Assembly: GCA_002300355.1 (NCBI GenBank)
Contig: NSGV01000001.1
Span: forward strand, 2,790,001-2,854,000
DNA from: Streptomyces sp. TLI_235
Lineage (GTDB): Bacteria > Actinomycetota > Actinomycetes > Streptomycetales > Streptomycetaceae
Direction of reading: 5' to 3'
DNA length: 64,000 bases
Shown here: in pieces, positions 1-7,044 of the stretch
Numbering within the stretch: position 1 is the first letter of the stretch
Layout of the letters: every line of letters starts with the position of its first letter
Notes under the pieces: model-generated
What the model saw: only the letters and a program-made list of their open reading frames with translations
Told to the model about the DNA's origin: nothing
The model's database searches: none
Made by a program: the position numbers and the translations under genes

Positions 1-213
1 GATCAGCGAGCCGGCGCCCGCGGTGGTGGCCATCGACACGGTCATGCCGCTGAGGTTGAGCTTGGCGTACGGGAAGTACAGGATGGGCAGGCCGGCGATC
101 ATGGCCAGCAGGCCGCCCCAGAAGGGCCGCGTGCGGCGCCAGTTGCGGAACCGCAGCCGCAGGTTGATGCCGCCGTCGTGCTCGGGCCACGCCTGGGCAG
201 TTGCGCTGGACAC
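1..213 (-). CDS. DUF6114 family membrane protein, C-terminal part outside window
   Basis: The 71 codons present begin at a GTG at 213, preceded by a GAGGAG ribosome site 7 nt upstream. A charged, tryptophan-rich N terminus leads into a hydrophobic segment (about residues 33-48), then further hydrophobic sequence that runs off the window start. Position directly downstream of a DUF6230 gene on the same strand is the usual actinobacterial pairing of these two families, which supports the family call. Function is unknown; the protein is probably in the membrane. The 3' end lies outside the window. Confidence 0.75.
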   Translation of the reverse strand, partial: MSSATAQAWPEHDGGINLRLRFRNWRRTRPFWGGLLAMIAGLPILYFPYAKLNLSGMTVSMATTAGAGSLI

Positions 214-262
214 GATGCAACTCCTCGATGGTTCGCTGCGAGGTGGAGAGAACTCCTGAGCG

Positions 263-297
263 GCGGCCGGGAGGGGCTGCTGCCCCACCCCGGCCGC
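263..297 (-). terminator. Strong intergenic stem-loop between DUF6230 and DUF6114 genes
   Basis: A 9-bp stem (263-271 with 289-297) continues as a 4-bp G/C stem (273-276 with 283-286) around a 6-nt loop. It lies between the DUF6230 stop and the DUF6114 start, so it may act as a partial terminator or mRNA-processing barrier rather than ending the operon. Confidence 0.55.
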
Positions 298-346
298 GGG
301 AGATCCGTCGGGACGGCGCGCCGTGCGGCGCACCGTCAGACGAGGA

Positions 347-1012
347 TCAGTAGCACTCCTTGCCGTTGCCGTCGTCACCGACGTACAGCTTCAGGTCCAG
401 GCCGTTCAGCTTGAAGGTGCCGGCCGAGGTGGCCCACGCGGTCTGCTTCACGTTGGTCAGGTGCGCGTGGGGCGCGGCCTGCGCGAAGCCCAGCGCGCCG
501 GACGGCTTGCCGGTGCCGAGCGCGCTCTTCCAGTTGGCGGTGGCCGTGCCCTTGAGGGTGGAGGCGTCCTGGCCGATGTTGATGTCGGTGAACTCGGCGT
601 CGGCGCTCAGCTGGTCGAGGTCGATCAGCAGGTTCTTCGCGCTGACCTGCTTGTTGACGTCGTCGCTCTTGCCGGCCTCGAGGCGCAGCGTCACCTTCGG
701 CAGCTTCAGGCCGAGCAGCGAGGGCTCGCTGACCACGGACTGGCACATGCCCTTGATGGTGGCGGAGTCGAAGGCCGAGATGGCCACCGCGTGCGGCGTG
801 CCGTTGGTCTCGACGTCGAAGGAGCCGAACTGGGCGAAGTTGTCACCCTGCAGGTCTTCGGCGCTGACCTTGAACTTCTGGCCGGAGACGTTGAACGAGG
901 CGGCGAGCGCGTTGTTGGCAAGAGCCACGCCGATCGCCGCGGTGGCGGCGATGCCCGGCACCATGGCGATGCCGAAACGCTTCCAGCTGGTCTTGCCGAA
1001 AGTCTGGGACAT
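347..1012 (-). CDS. DUF6230 family protein
   Basis: A 221-aa protein with a basic N terminus, one hydrophobic segment at about residues 14-36 (signal anchor or signal peptide) and a long beta-rich, mostly polar extracellular part ending with a cysteine near the C terminus. An AAGGAGG ribosome site lies 8 nt before the ATG at 1012. The family is common in Streptomyces, usually next to DUF6114, and is often mislabelled cholesterol esterase; no hydrolase motif is visible here. Secretion or membrane anchoring is inferred from the N terminus. The gene is followed by the DUF6114 gene on the same strand. Confidence 0.8.
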   Translation of the reverse strand: MSQTFGKTSWKRFGIAMVPGIAATAAIGVALANNALAASFNVSGQKFKVSAEDLQGDNFAQFGSFDVETNGTPHAVAISAFDSATIKGMCQSVVSEPSLLGLKLPKVTLRLEAGKSDDVNKQVSAKNLLIDLDQLSADAEFTDINIGQDASTLKGTATANWKSALGTGKPSGALGFAQAAPHAHLTNVKQTAWATSAGTFKLNGLDLKLYVGDDGNGKECY

Positions 1013-1341
1013 GCGTGTGTCCTCCTTCTAGGACGTACATCTCCGGCCGTGTCCGGTGCGTCCCGCACCGGCCTCGGCCTGGGATGGGAGAGAGCTACGT
1101 CCTCGGTAGCGGAGAGCGCCAGCGCGTCGTGGGCCGACGGGCATGGCGATCACCCCCGAGCGACAACCGGCGACCGCACGGCTGCGCGGTCGCAGAAAGG
1201 ACAGGAACCGCGTGTGGGATCTGCGGCTACCCCCCTGCCCTCCAACCGCCGACCGGGGTCGGCGGTTACCCGATGGGGATTCCCTTGACGGGACCGGGCG
1301 TGGCCGATCGTGCTGGAATCCCGGGCTGAGCACAAGGGGTC

Positions 1342-1359
1342 GATTACTGACGGGTAATC
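1342..1359. promoter_or_regulatory. Candidate operator GATTAC-N6-GTAATC
   Basis: Perfect 6-bp arms separated by 6 bp, the form typical of TetR-type dimers. It lies about 330 bp upstream of the DUF6230 start. The regulator is not known; the TetR gene at 2979 is the nearest candidate. Confidence 0.4.
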
Positions 1360-1464
1360 CAACAAGAGATGCCGTTGATCATGGAATCGAAGGTTCAGTC
1401 ACCCTCCGTGACATTCACTCCGGAGGGCGCTTCCGCAATCCGCAGGAAACGCGGCTGAAACACC

Positions 1465-1493
1465 TCGGCCGGTCACCAAATGTGACCGGCCGA
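1465..1493. terminator. 12-bp perfect hairpin downstream of thioredoxin-TPR gene
   Basis: Arms 1465-1476 and 1482-1493 are perfectly complementary around the 5-nt loop CAAAT. It lies about 135 nt beyond the stop of the minus-strand thioredoxin gene. No T-run follows, as is common for streptomycete terminators; an operator role is also possible. Confidence 0.5.
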
Positions 1494-1626
1494 ACCGTGT
1501 TGTCAAGATTTGATTAAGCTCTACGAAATCTCCTGGAATGTCGCCAAATCCCCAGCGACACCGCAGGTCACACGCCGTGCCACCGACCCTGCGCCGAGCC
1601 GCCGCACGGGGCCCGGCGCACCGCCG

Positions 1627-2613
1627 TCAGAACAGCACCCGGGCCAGCGCGCCGCGCGCCGCGACGACCCGCGGATCGTCCGGGCCGATCACCTCGAAGA
1701 GCTCCAGCAGCCGCAACCGGGCGGTGTCCCGGTCCTCGCCTGCCGTCCGGCCGACGGTGTCGACCAGCCGCCCGAAGGCGTCCTCGACATGCCCGCCCAC
1801 CAGGTCCAGGTCGGCCGCGCGCAGCTGCGCCTCGACGTCCTTCGGGGCGCCGGCGGCCGCCGCCCGCACCTGCTGGGCGTCCATGCCCTCGACCCGCTGC
1901 AGCAGCTGGGCCTGGGCCAGGCCCAGCCTGGCCTCGGTGTTGCCGGGCTGGTCGACCAGCACGTTCCGGTACGCCTGGACGGCGCCGCCCAGGTCGCCGC
2001 GGTCCAGCGCGTCGTGCGCGGCCTCCAGCGCCGGGTCGGACGGCACCCGCGGGGCCTGGGCCGCGCCCTCGCCGCCGGCCGCGCCCTCGGCCAGGCCGGT
2101 GATGCCGAAGCGCTGCTCGGCGACGGCGATCAGCTGGTCCAGGATCTTGCGGACGTTGGCCTCGTTCTCGGCGCCCTGGAACAGCGGGACGAGCTGGCCC
2201 GCCACCACCGCCATCACGGCCGGGATGCCCTGGATGCCGAACTGCTGGGCGATCAGCTGGTTGGCGTCGACATCGATCTTGGCGAGCACGATCCGGCCGG
2301 CGTACTCCTCGGCCAGGCGCTCCAGGATCGGACTGAGCTGCTTGCACGGGCCGCACCACTCGGCCCAGAAGTCGACCACCACGGGGACCTCGGTCGAGCG
2401 CTGCACGACCTCGGTCTCGAAGGTGTCCTCGGTGACGTCGAGGACCAACTGGTAGGGCGCGGGTGCGGTGTCGCCGCCGGCCGCGGCCTGGCGGGCCCGC
2501 TCGGCCCGGGCCTGCTCGGCCTTCTGGGCCGCCTCGCCGGCCGCCTTGACCGCGGCGAGGTCGACCGCTCCGCGCAGGGCGGCGCTGTTGAGACGCGAAT
2601 TCCGTGACTGCAT
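1627..2613 (-). CDS. Thioredoxin-TPR chaperedoxin (YbbN/CnoX-like)
   Basis: A 328-aa cytosolic protein. After an alanine-rich helical N terminus there is a thioredoxin fold with the active-site motif WCGPC at residues 86-90, followed from about residue 180 by alpha-helical tetratricopeptide-like repeats. This order is that of YbbN/CnoX co-chaperones, which hold oxidation-sensitive clients and can form mixed disulfides; the retained CxxC suggests redox activity. The ATG at 2613 follows a GGGGGAGG ribosome site; an ORF extending further upstream to 2955 has no such support and a low-complexity sequence. It is divergent from the TetR gene, and a 17-bp palindrome sits between them. Confidence 0.85.
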   Translation of the reverse strand: MQSRNSRLNSAALRGAVDLAAVKAAGEAAQKAEQARAERARQAAAGGDTAPAPYQLVLDVTEDTFETEVVQRSTEVPVVVDFWAEWCGPCKQLSPILERLAEEYAGRIVLAKIDVDANQLIAQQFGIQGIPAVMAVVAGQLVPLFQGAENEANVRKILDQLIAVAEQRFGITGLAEGAAGGEGAAQAPRVPSDPALEAAHDALDRGDLGGAVQAYRNVLVDQPGNTEARLGLAQAQLLQRVEGMDAQQVRAAAAGAPKDVEAQLRAADLDLVGGHVEDAFGRLVDTVGRTAGEDRDTARLRLLELFEVIGPDDPRVVAARGALARVLF

Positions 2614-2978
2614 GGCACCATCCTCCCCCGTCCGCACGGGTGACGGGCGCCAACCGGCCGGAAACATCGCCGAGCCGTCGCGCCTGCGCCACCCGCCCGT
2701 GCGACGGGGGCCGCCTCCCGGTGTAGCCCGCTGCCGGCGCGAATCCCCATTCGCGCCCCGCTCCGGCCCGATCCCATGGGCACGGCGCGTGGTTGCCGCT
2801 CTTTCGCTACGAGTCGTAGCGTATCTGCATCCCGGGCCCGTCCCGCAAGACCCCCTCGGCGCTCCGGGACGTGACCTGCCCCACTTTCGGCGGGTCGGTA
2901 GGTGCTGACCGGGACCTTCGGTCGCTACCGTTGCCCGAACGACCAAGTTACCCACCAGTACATCAGCTAGGAGGCTCG
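2614..2978. other. Divergent intergenic region between thioredoxin and TetR genes
   Basis: About 365 bp without a supported gene. The main feature is the palindrome at 2805-2821; it should contain promoters for both flanking genes, but no clear -35/-10 pair is recognisable. Confidence 0.5.
2805..2821. promoter_or_regulatory. Candidate TetR operator, 17-bp palindrome
   Basis: CGCTACGA-G-TCGTAGCG is a perfect 8-bp inverted repeat around one central base, located between the divergent thioredoxin-TPR and TetR genes. Placement suggests autoregulation by the TetR protein, possibly with control of the thioredoxin gene; this is inference. Confidence 0.55.
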
Positions 2979-3629
2979 GTGGCCCCCACCACCCAGCAGC
3001 CGGCTGCTCCGGACGGAACCGCCCTCCCCCGCGGCAAGGGCCGTCCCCGCAGCGCTGCCGCCGACCGGGCGATCCTCGATGCGACCCGCGAAGCCCTCGC
3101 CGAACTCGGCTGGGGCGGCCTGACCATGGGCGACGTCGCCACCCGCGCAGGCGTCGCCAAGACCACCCTCTACCGGCGCTGGCCGTCCAAGAACGAACTC
3201 GTCGTGGATGCCGTCGCCAGCCTCTTCGACGAACTGGAGATGGCCGACCTGGGCAGCCTGCGGGCGGACATCGCCGCGACCGTCGCCCAGTTCGCCGACC
3301 TGCTCGCCCGGCCCGAGTCGCAGGCCGCCCTGATGGCGCTCTTCGCCGAGGGCAGCCGGGACCCGCTGCTGCGGCGGCGCATCCGGGAGCGGATCGTCGA
3401 CCCGCAGAAGCACCTGGTGCGGACCGGGCGGGCCAACGCCCAGGCCCGCGGGGAGCTCCGCTCGGACCAGGACGAGGCCTCGGCCTGCGAGGAGATCGAC
3501 CTCGTCTTCGACATGATCGCGGGCGCCGTCGAACACCGCCTCCTGGTCGCCGGCGAGCCCATCACCCCGCGCTGGCTCGACCGCTTCACCACGCTCATGC
3601 TCAGCGCACTCGTCGGCCTCGACGGCTGA
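2979..3629 (+). CDS. TetR/AcrR family transcriptional regulator
   Basis: A 216-aa protein with an N-terminal TetR helix-turn-helix (about residues 30-78, including the TTLYRRWPSK recognition segment) and an all-helical C-terminal ligand-binding domain of the TetR_C-16-like type. The GTG at 2979 is chosen because an AGGAGG site precedes it; the frame remains open upstream to 2871 without support. It ends just before a long bidirectional hairpin that separates it from icmA. The ligand cannot be read from sequence; acyl-CoA metabolism is possible given the neighbours. Confidence 0.88.
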   Translation: MAPTTQQPAAPDGTALPRGKGRPRSAAADRAILDATREALAELGWGGLTMGDVATRAGVAKTTLYRRWPSKNELVVDAVASLFDELEMADLGSLRADIAATVAQFADLLARPESQAALMALFAEGSRDPLLRRRIRERIVDPQKHLVRTGRANAQARGELRSDQDEASACEEIDLVFDMIAGAVEHRLLVAGEPITPRWLDRFTTLMLSALVGLDG

Positions 3630-3658
3630 CACAGGACCCGCTCAGGCGCACCACGAGC

Positions 3659-3730
3659 AGGGGCGCGGGGTACTGCGCGAGTCGGAAGGCACACCGTGCC
3701 CTCCCGCTCCGCGCAGTACCCCGCGCCCCT
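3659..3730. terminator. Long bidirectional hairpin, dispersed Streptomyces palindrome type
   Basis: Arms 3659-3679 and 3710-3730 are perfectly complementary over 21 bp, with a smaller GGCAC/GTGCC hairpin in the loop and extra pairing outside. It lies between convergent tetR and icmA. The core AGGGGCGCGGGG...CTGCGCG resembles a palindromic repeat found in many copies in Streptomyces genomes (from memory). Confidence 0.85.
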
Positions 3731-3754
3731 GGTGGTTACCCTCTGCGTTCGCCC

Positions 3755-5440
3755 CTAGAAGGCCGCGGTCTCGCGGTAGATGCCCCACTCGTCGCGCAGG
3801 GCGTTGCAGATCTCACCGAGGGTCGCCTCGGCGCGGACGGCCTGCAGCATCGGCGGGATCATGTTCTCGCCGGAGCGGGCGGCGGCCAGCATGGCCTCCA
3901 GGCCGGCCTTGACGGCGGCCTCGTCCCGCGCCGCCTTCCGCGCCGCGAGCACCCGCACCTGCTCCCGCTCCACCTCGTGGCTGACCCGCAGGATCTCCAG
4001 TTCAGGGGTGACGGACTTCGGGTGGCAGTTGACGCCGACGACCCGCTTCTCGTCCTTCTCCAGGGACCGCTGGTACTGGAAGGCGGCCTCGGCGATCTCG
4101 CCGGTGAACCAGCCCTCCTCGATGCCCCGCAGGATGCCGGAGGTGATCGGGCCGATCTCGTGGGCCTCGTTGCCCTTGTCGAGGATCCGCTGGAAGATCG
4201 CCTCGGCCTGGGCCTCGATCCGGTCGGTGAGCGCCTCCACGTACCAGGAGCCGCCGAGCGGGTCGGCGACGTTGGCGACGCCGGTCTCCTCCATCAGCAC
4301 CTGCTGGGTCCGCAGGGCGATCTCCGCCGCCTGCGCGGAGGGCAGCGCGAGGGTCTCGTCGAGGGCGTTGGTGTGCAGGGAGTTGGTGCCGCCGAGGACG
4401 GCGGAGAGCGCCTCGACGGCGGTGCGCACCACGTTGTTGTAGGGCTGCTGGGCGGTGAGCGAGACGCCGGCGGTCTGGGTGTGGAAGCGCAGCCACTGGG
4501 CCTTGTCGGTCTTGGCGCCGAAGCGGTCGCGCATCCAGCGGGCCCAGATGCGGCGGGCGGCGCGGAACTTGGCGATCTCCTCGAAGAAGTCGAGGTGGGC
4601 GTCGAAGAAGAAGGACAGGCCGGGGGCGAAGACGTCCACGTCCAGGCCGCGGGAGAGGCCGAGCTCGACGTACGCGAAGCCGTCGGCGAGGGTGTAGGCC
4701 AGCTCCTGGGCGGCCGTGGCCCCGGCCTCGCGGATGTGGTAGCCGGAGACGGAGAGCGGCTTGTAGGCGGGGATGCCCTGCGCGCAGTACTCCATCAGGT
4801 CGCCGATCAGGCGCAGGTGCGGCTCGGGGGCGAAGAGCCACTCCTTCTGCGCGATGTACTCCTTGAAGATGTCCGTCTGCAGGGTGCCGTTGAGCACGGC
4901 GGGGTCGACGCCCTGGCGCTCGGCGGCGACGAGGTACATGCAGAAGATCGGGACGGCCGGGCCGCTGATCGTCATCGAGGTCGTGACGTCGCCGAGCGGG
5001 ATGCTGTCGAAGAGGACGTCCATGTCGGCGGCGGAGTCGATGGCGACGCCGCAGTGGCCGACCTCGCCGAGCGACTTGGCGTCGTCGGAGTCGTAGCCCA
5101 TGAGGGTCGGCATGTCGAAGGCGACGGAGAGGCCGCCGCCGCCGGCCTCCAGGATCATCCGGTAGCGCTCGTTGGTCTGCTGGGCGTTGCCGAAGCCGGC
5201 GAACTGGCGGATGGTCCAGGTGCGGCCGCGGTAGCCGGTGGCGTGCAGGCCGCGGGTGTAGGGGTACTCGCCGGGCCAGCCGATCCGTTCGAAGCCCTCG
5301 ACGGGCTGACCGGCGGGCGGGCCGTAGACGGGCTCGACCTCGTCACCGGACAGGGTGGTGAAGTCGGCGTCGCGCTTGCGGGCCTTGTCGTACCGCTGCT
5401 GCCAGCGCAGGCGGCCGGCCTCGATCTCCTCGGCGTCCAT
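3755..5440 (-). CDS. icmA: Isobutyryl-CoA mutase large subunit
   Basis: A 561-aa adenosylcobalamin-dependent acyl-CoA mutase catalytic subunit with the TIM-barrel substrate domain but no C-terminal B12-binding domain, so a separate small subunit (not in this window) is required. Substrate-defining residues match isobutyryl-CoA mutase: Phe80 in the RQFAG motif (Tyr in methylmalonyl-CoA mutase) and Gln198 (Arg in methylmalonyl-CoA mutase), while the conserved histidine in SGYH is His235. It interconverts isobutyryl-CoA and n-butyryl-CoA, linking valine breakdown to C4 units. The ATG at 5440 is preceded by two GGAG-type sequences. Twin GGACGTCC sites lie upstream. Pivalyl-CoA or a related branched substrate cannot be excluded. 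Confidence 0.93.
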   Translation of the reverse strand: MDAEEIEAGRLRWQQRYDKARKRDADFTTLSGDEVEPVYGPPAGQPVEGFERIGWPGEYPYTRGLHATGYRGRTWTIRQFAGFGNAQQTNERYRMILEAGGGGLSVAFDMPTLMGYDSDDAKSLGEVGHCGVAIDSAADMDVLFDSIPLGDVTTSMTISGPAVPIFCMYLVAAERQGVDPAVLNGTLQTDIFKEYIAQKEWLFAPEPHLRLIGDLMEYCAQGIPAYKPLSVSGYHIREAGATAAQELAYTLADGFAYVELGLSRGLDVDVFAPGLSFFFDAHLDFFEEIAKFRAARRIWARWMRDRFGAKTDKAQWLRFHTQTAGVSLTAQQPYNNVVRTAVEALSAVLGGTNSLHTNALDETLALPSAQAAEIALRTQQVLMEETGVANVADPLGGSWYVEALTDRIEAQAEAIFQRILDKGNEAHEIGPITSGILRGIEEGWFTGEIAEAAFQYQRSLEKDEKRVVGVNCHPKSVTPELEILRVSHEVEREQVRVLAARKAARDEAAVKAGLEAMLAAARSGENMIPPMLQAVRAEATLGEICNALRDEWGIYRETAAF

Positions 5441-5493
5441 CGACTACGAGCTCCACTCCGTGCGGCCGCCGCGGTCGGGCGGGCGGCGATTGC

Positions 5494-5529
5494 TAGGACG
5501 TCCTACTAATTTACTCGGACGTCCTACTA
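5494..5529. promoter_or_regulatory. Twin GGACGTCC operator upstream of icmA
   Basis: GGACGTCCTACTA occurs at 5496-5508 and again at 5517-5529, exactly 21 bp (two helical turns) apart; the first copy forms the perfect palindrome TAGGACGTCCTA (5494-5505). It lies 55-90 bp upstream of the icmA start, where promoter occlusion or activation would be expected. Binding factor unknown. Confidence 0.65.
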
Positions 5530-5579
5530 TCTGTCGACGGCACGCCGTCCGGGAAGTCGACCCGCCGGACCGGGAACGC

Positions 5580-5612
5580 CGAAGCCCCTCCCCGGGGCGG
5601 GAAGGGGCTTCG
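5580..5612 (-). terminator. Terminator after DUF3817 gene
   Basis: Arms CGAAGCCCCT (5580-5589) and AGGGGCTTCG (5603-5612) form a 10-bp stem downstream of the DUF3817 stop on the minus strand. Confidence 0.75.
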
Positions 5613-5633
5613 GGTCGCAGAGGCGGGCGGGGC

Positions 5634-5966
5634 TCACACGGAGACCGGCTCCGGGGCCTCGATCAGCGGGGCGACGTCGCGGGAGACCTTGCGCTCCACG
5701 AAGAAGACGGCGGTCGGGATCGTGCCGGCCAGCAGCACCCAGGCGAGCCTGCCCATCGGCCACTTCGCCTTGGTGCCCAGGTCGAAGGCGAGCACCAGGT
5801 AGACCACGTACAGCCAGCCGTGCGCGATGCCGACGGCGCTGGTGAAGCCGCTCGCGCCCGAGATGTCCAGCACGTACTTGGCGATCACGCCGGCGGTCAG
5901 CAGGATCAGCAGGACGCCGGTGATGTACGCCAGCGCCCGGTATCGGGTCAGCACGCTCTGCTTCAT
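5634..5966 (-). CDS. DUF3817 family integral membrane protein
   Basis: A 110-aa protein with three hydrophobic segments (about residues 10-32, 41-65 and 72-88) and a short charged C terminus, matching the DUF3817 family (also called the MdpB-like transmembrane region). Function is unknown. No Shine-Dalgarno sequence precedes the ATG at 5966; instead TACCCT, a TAnnnT -10 element, ends 7 nt before it, suggesting a leaderless mRNA. It lies downstream of the MarR gene on the same strand. A second DUF3817 gene lies at 10686. Confidence 0.85.
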   Translation of the reverse strand: MKQSVLTRYRALAYITGVLLILLTAGVIAKYVLDISGASGFTSAVGIAHGWLYVVYLVLAFDLGTKAKWPMGRLAWVLLAGTIPTAVFFVERKVSRDVAPLIEAPEPVSV

Positions 5967-6031
5967 ACCGACGAGGGTAACCGCAGGCGACGGCCGCTCC
6001 GGCCGCACCCCCGCCGGACGCACCGGCCGCG

Positions 6032-6559
6032 TCAGGCCCCGCCGCCCTCGCCGGGCGGGGCGAAGTCGCCGGCCGCCACCCGCAGCGGGCGGAACAGGTC
6101 GAACACCTGCTGGCAGTGGTCGGCGTCGTAGCCCTCCAGGCCGAAGTCGATGGCCATGAGTTCGCGGGTGGCCTGCTCGACCACCTCGCGGCCGCGGTCG
6201 GTGATCGCGGCGAGGACGCCGCGGCCGTCGGCGGGGTTGGGCCGACGGGCGACCAGGCCGTCCCGCTCCAGGCGGTCGACGGTGTTGGTGACGCTCGTGG
6301 GGTGCACCATGAGCCGCTCGCCGATCTTGGAGAGCGGCAGCTGGCCGGTCCGGCTGAAGGTGAGCAGCACCAGGGCCTCGTACCGGGCGAACGTGAGGCC
6401 GTAGGGCTTCACCACGGCGTCCACCCGGGACAGCAGGATCTGGTGGGCGCGCATCACCGAGGTGATCGCCGCCATGGACGGGACGGCGCCCCAACGGCGG
6501 GTCCACAGTTCGTCGGCGCGGGCGATCGGGTCGAAGTCGAGGGCGAGGGGCTTGGGCAC
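6032..6559 (-). CDS. MarR family transcriptional regulator
   Basis: A 175-aa protein with a winged helix-turn-helix: the DNA-recognition part (about residues 75-120) contains KIGERLMVHPTSVTNTVDRL and the wing RRPNPADGRG. The GTG at 6559 is preferred because the core family start follows; the frame is open to 6694 but upstream sequence is low complexity. An 18-bp palindrome 40-57 bp upstream is a likely autoregulatory operator. It is followed by the DUF3817 and icmA genes on the same strand, an order I recall from S. coelicolor (SCO5413-SCO5415). Ligand and targets unknown. Confidence 0.88.
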   Translation of the reverse strand: MPKPLALDFDPIARADELWTRRWGAVPSMAAITSVMRAHQILLSRVDAVVKPYGLTFARYEALVLLTFSRTGQLPLSKIGERLMVHPTSVTNTVDRLERDGLVARRPNPADGRGVLAAITDRGREVVEQATRELMAIDFGLEGYDADHCQQVFDLFRPLRVAAGDFAPPGEGGGA

Positions 6560-6598
6560 ACCCCCACCGTACCGGCGTGTCGGGGAGCGGGTACCAGG

Positions 6599-6616
6599 TG
6601 TCCACGATGGTGGACA
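6599..6616. promoter_or_regulatory. Candidate MarR operator TGTCCAC-N4-GTGGACA
   Basis: Perfect 7-bp arms (6599-6605, 6610-6616) separated by GATG, giving an 18-bp palindrome of the size MarR dimers recognise, just upstream of the MarR gene. Confidence 0.6.
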
Positions 6617-6846
6617 AGGGCCGGTTCTGGCGGGATCACGCCAAGCGCTTTCTGGTCCGTACCAGGACTTCGGACGGCCGAAATGCGCCCGCAACGTTCA
6701 GGAACAGCGCGGTAGTTGGCGCCGGAACGCGATCATACGGGTTTCGTCCGCATGGAAACGACCGATCGGACGGGCGAATTGGGCGCTTCAGGCGCTTTGC
6801 GGGCTCGCGTCCGTATGGCGAGTGGTGGCCAACTCCCTTCACAGAC

Positions 6847-6872
6847 CTGTCATTTCACGAACTGCATTGTCA
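6847..6872 (+). promoter_or_regulatory. Paired TGTCAT element of protease promoter
   Basis: TGTCAT occurs at 6847-6852 and 6867-6872, 20 bp apart, inside a longer block conserved with 8807-8832 upstream of the second protease. Duplication with conservation suggests a shared promoter or activator site. Confidence 0.5.
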
Positions 6873-7005
6873 TGCTTCTGGCCAGCTTCGTTCGCCCCCG
6901 TCGGGCCCCCACCCTTCCGACGGGCGTCGTCAGACCGCACGGAGCTGCACGTCCGCGCCCGTTCCGCCCCAGCAGGCACTAACCCCGGTGCCCCGGAGCG
7001 AGGCG

Positions 7006-7025
7006 CAACCGCGCACACGCGGTTG
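7006..7025 (+). promoter_or_regulatory. Leader hairpin before first M4 protease
   Basis: CAACCGCG-CACA-CGCGGTTG forms an 8-bp stem that ends a few nucleotides before the GGAAGGA ribosome site. The same element, nearly unchanged, precedes the second protease at 8965-8984. Confidence 0.5.
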
Positions 7026-7044
7026 ATCCGGAAGGAACCCGTAC

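Larger units (their letters stand above)
1013..1626. other. Non-coding interval upstream of DUF6230
   Basis: About 610 bp with no convincing gene; short ORFs here lack ribosome sites and homologous character. It holds a spaced palindrome at 1342-1359, an inverted repeat CCCTCCG/CGGAGGG at 1402-1427, and a strong hairpin at 1465-1493. Confidence 0.6.
6560..7044. other. Divergent region between MarR and first M4 protease
   Basis: About 485 bp with no supported gene. It holds the MarR-type palindrome at 6599-6616, the TGTCAT pair at 6847-6872 shared with the second protease promoter, and the leader hairpin at 7006-7025. Confidence 0.6.
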
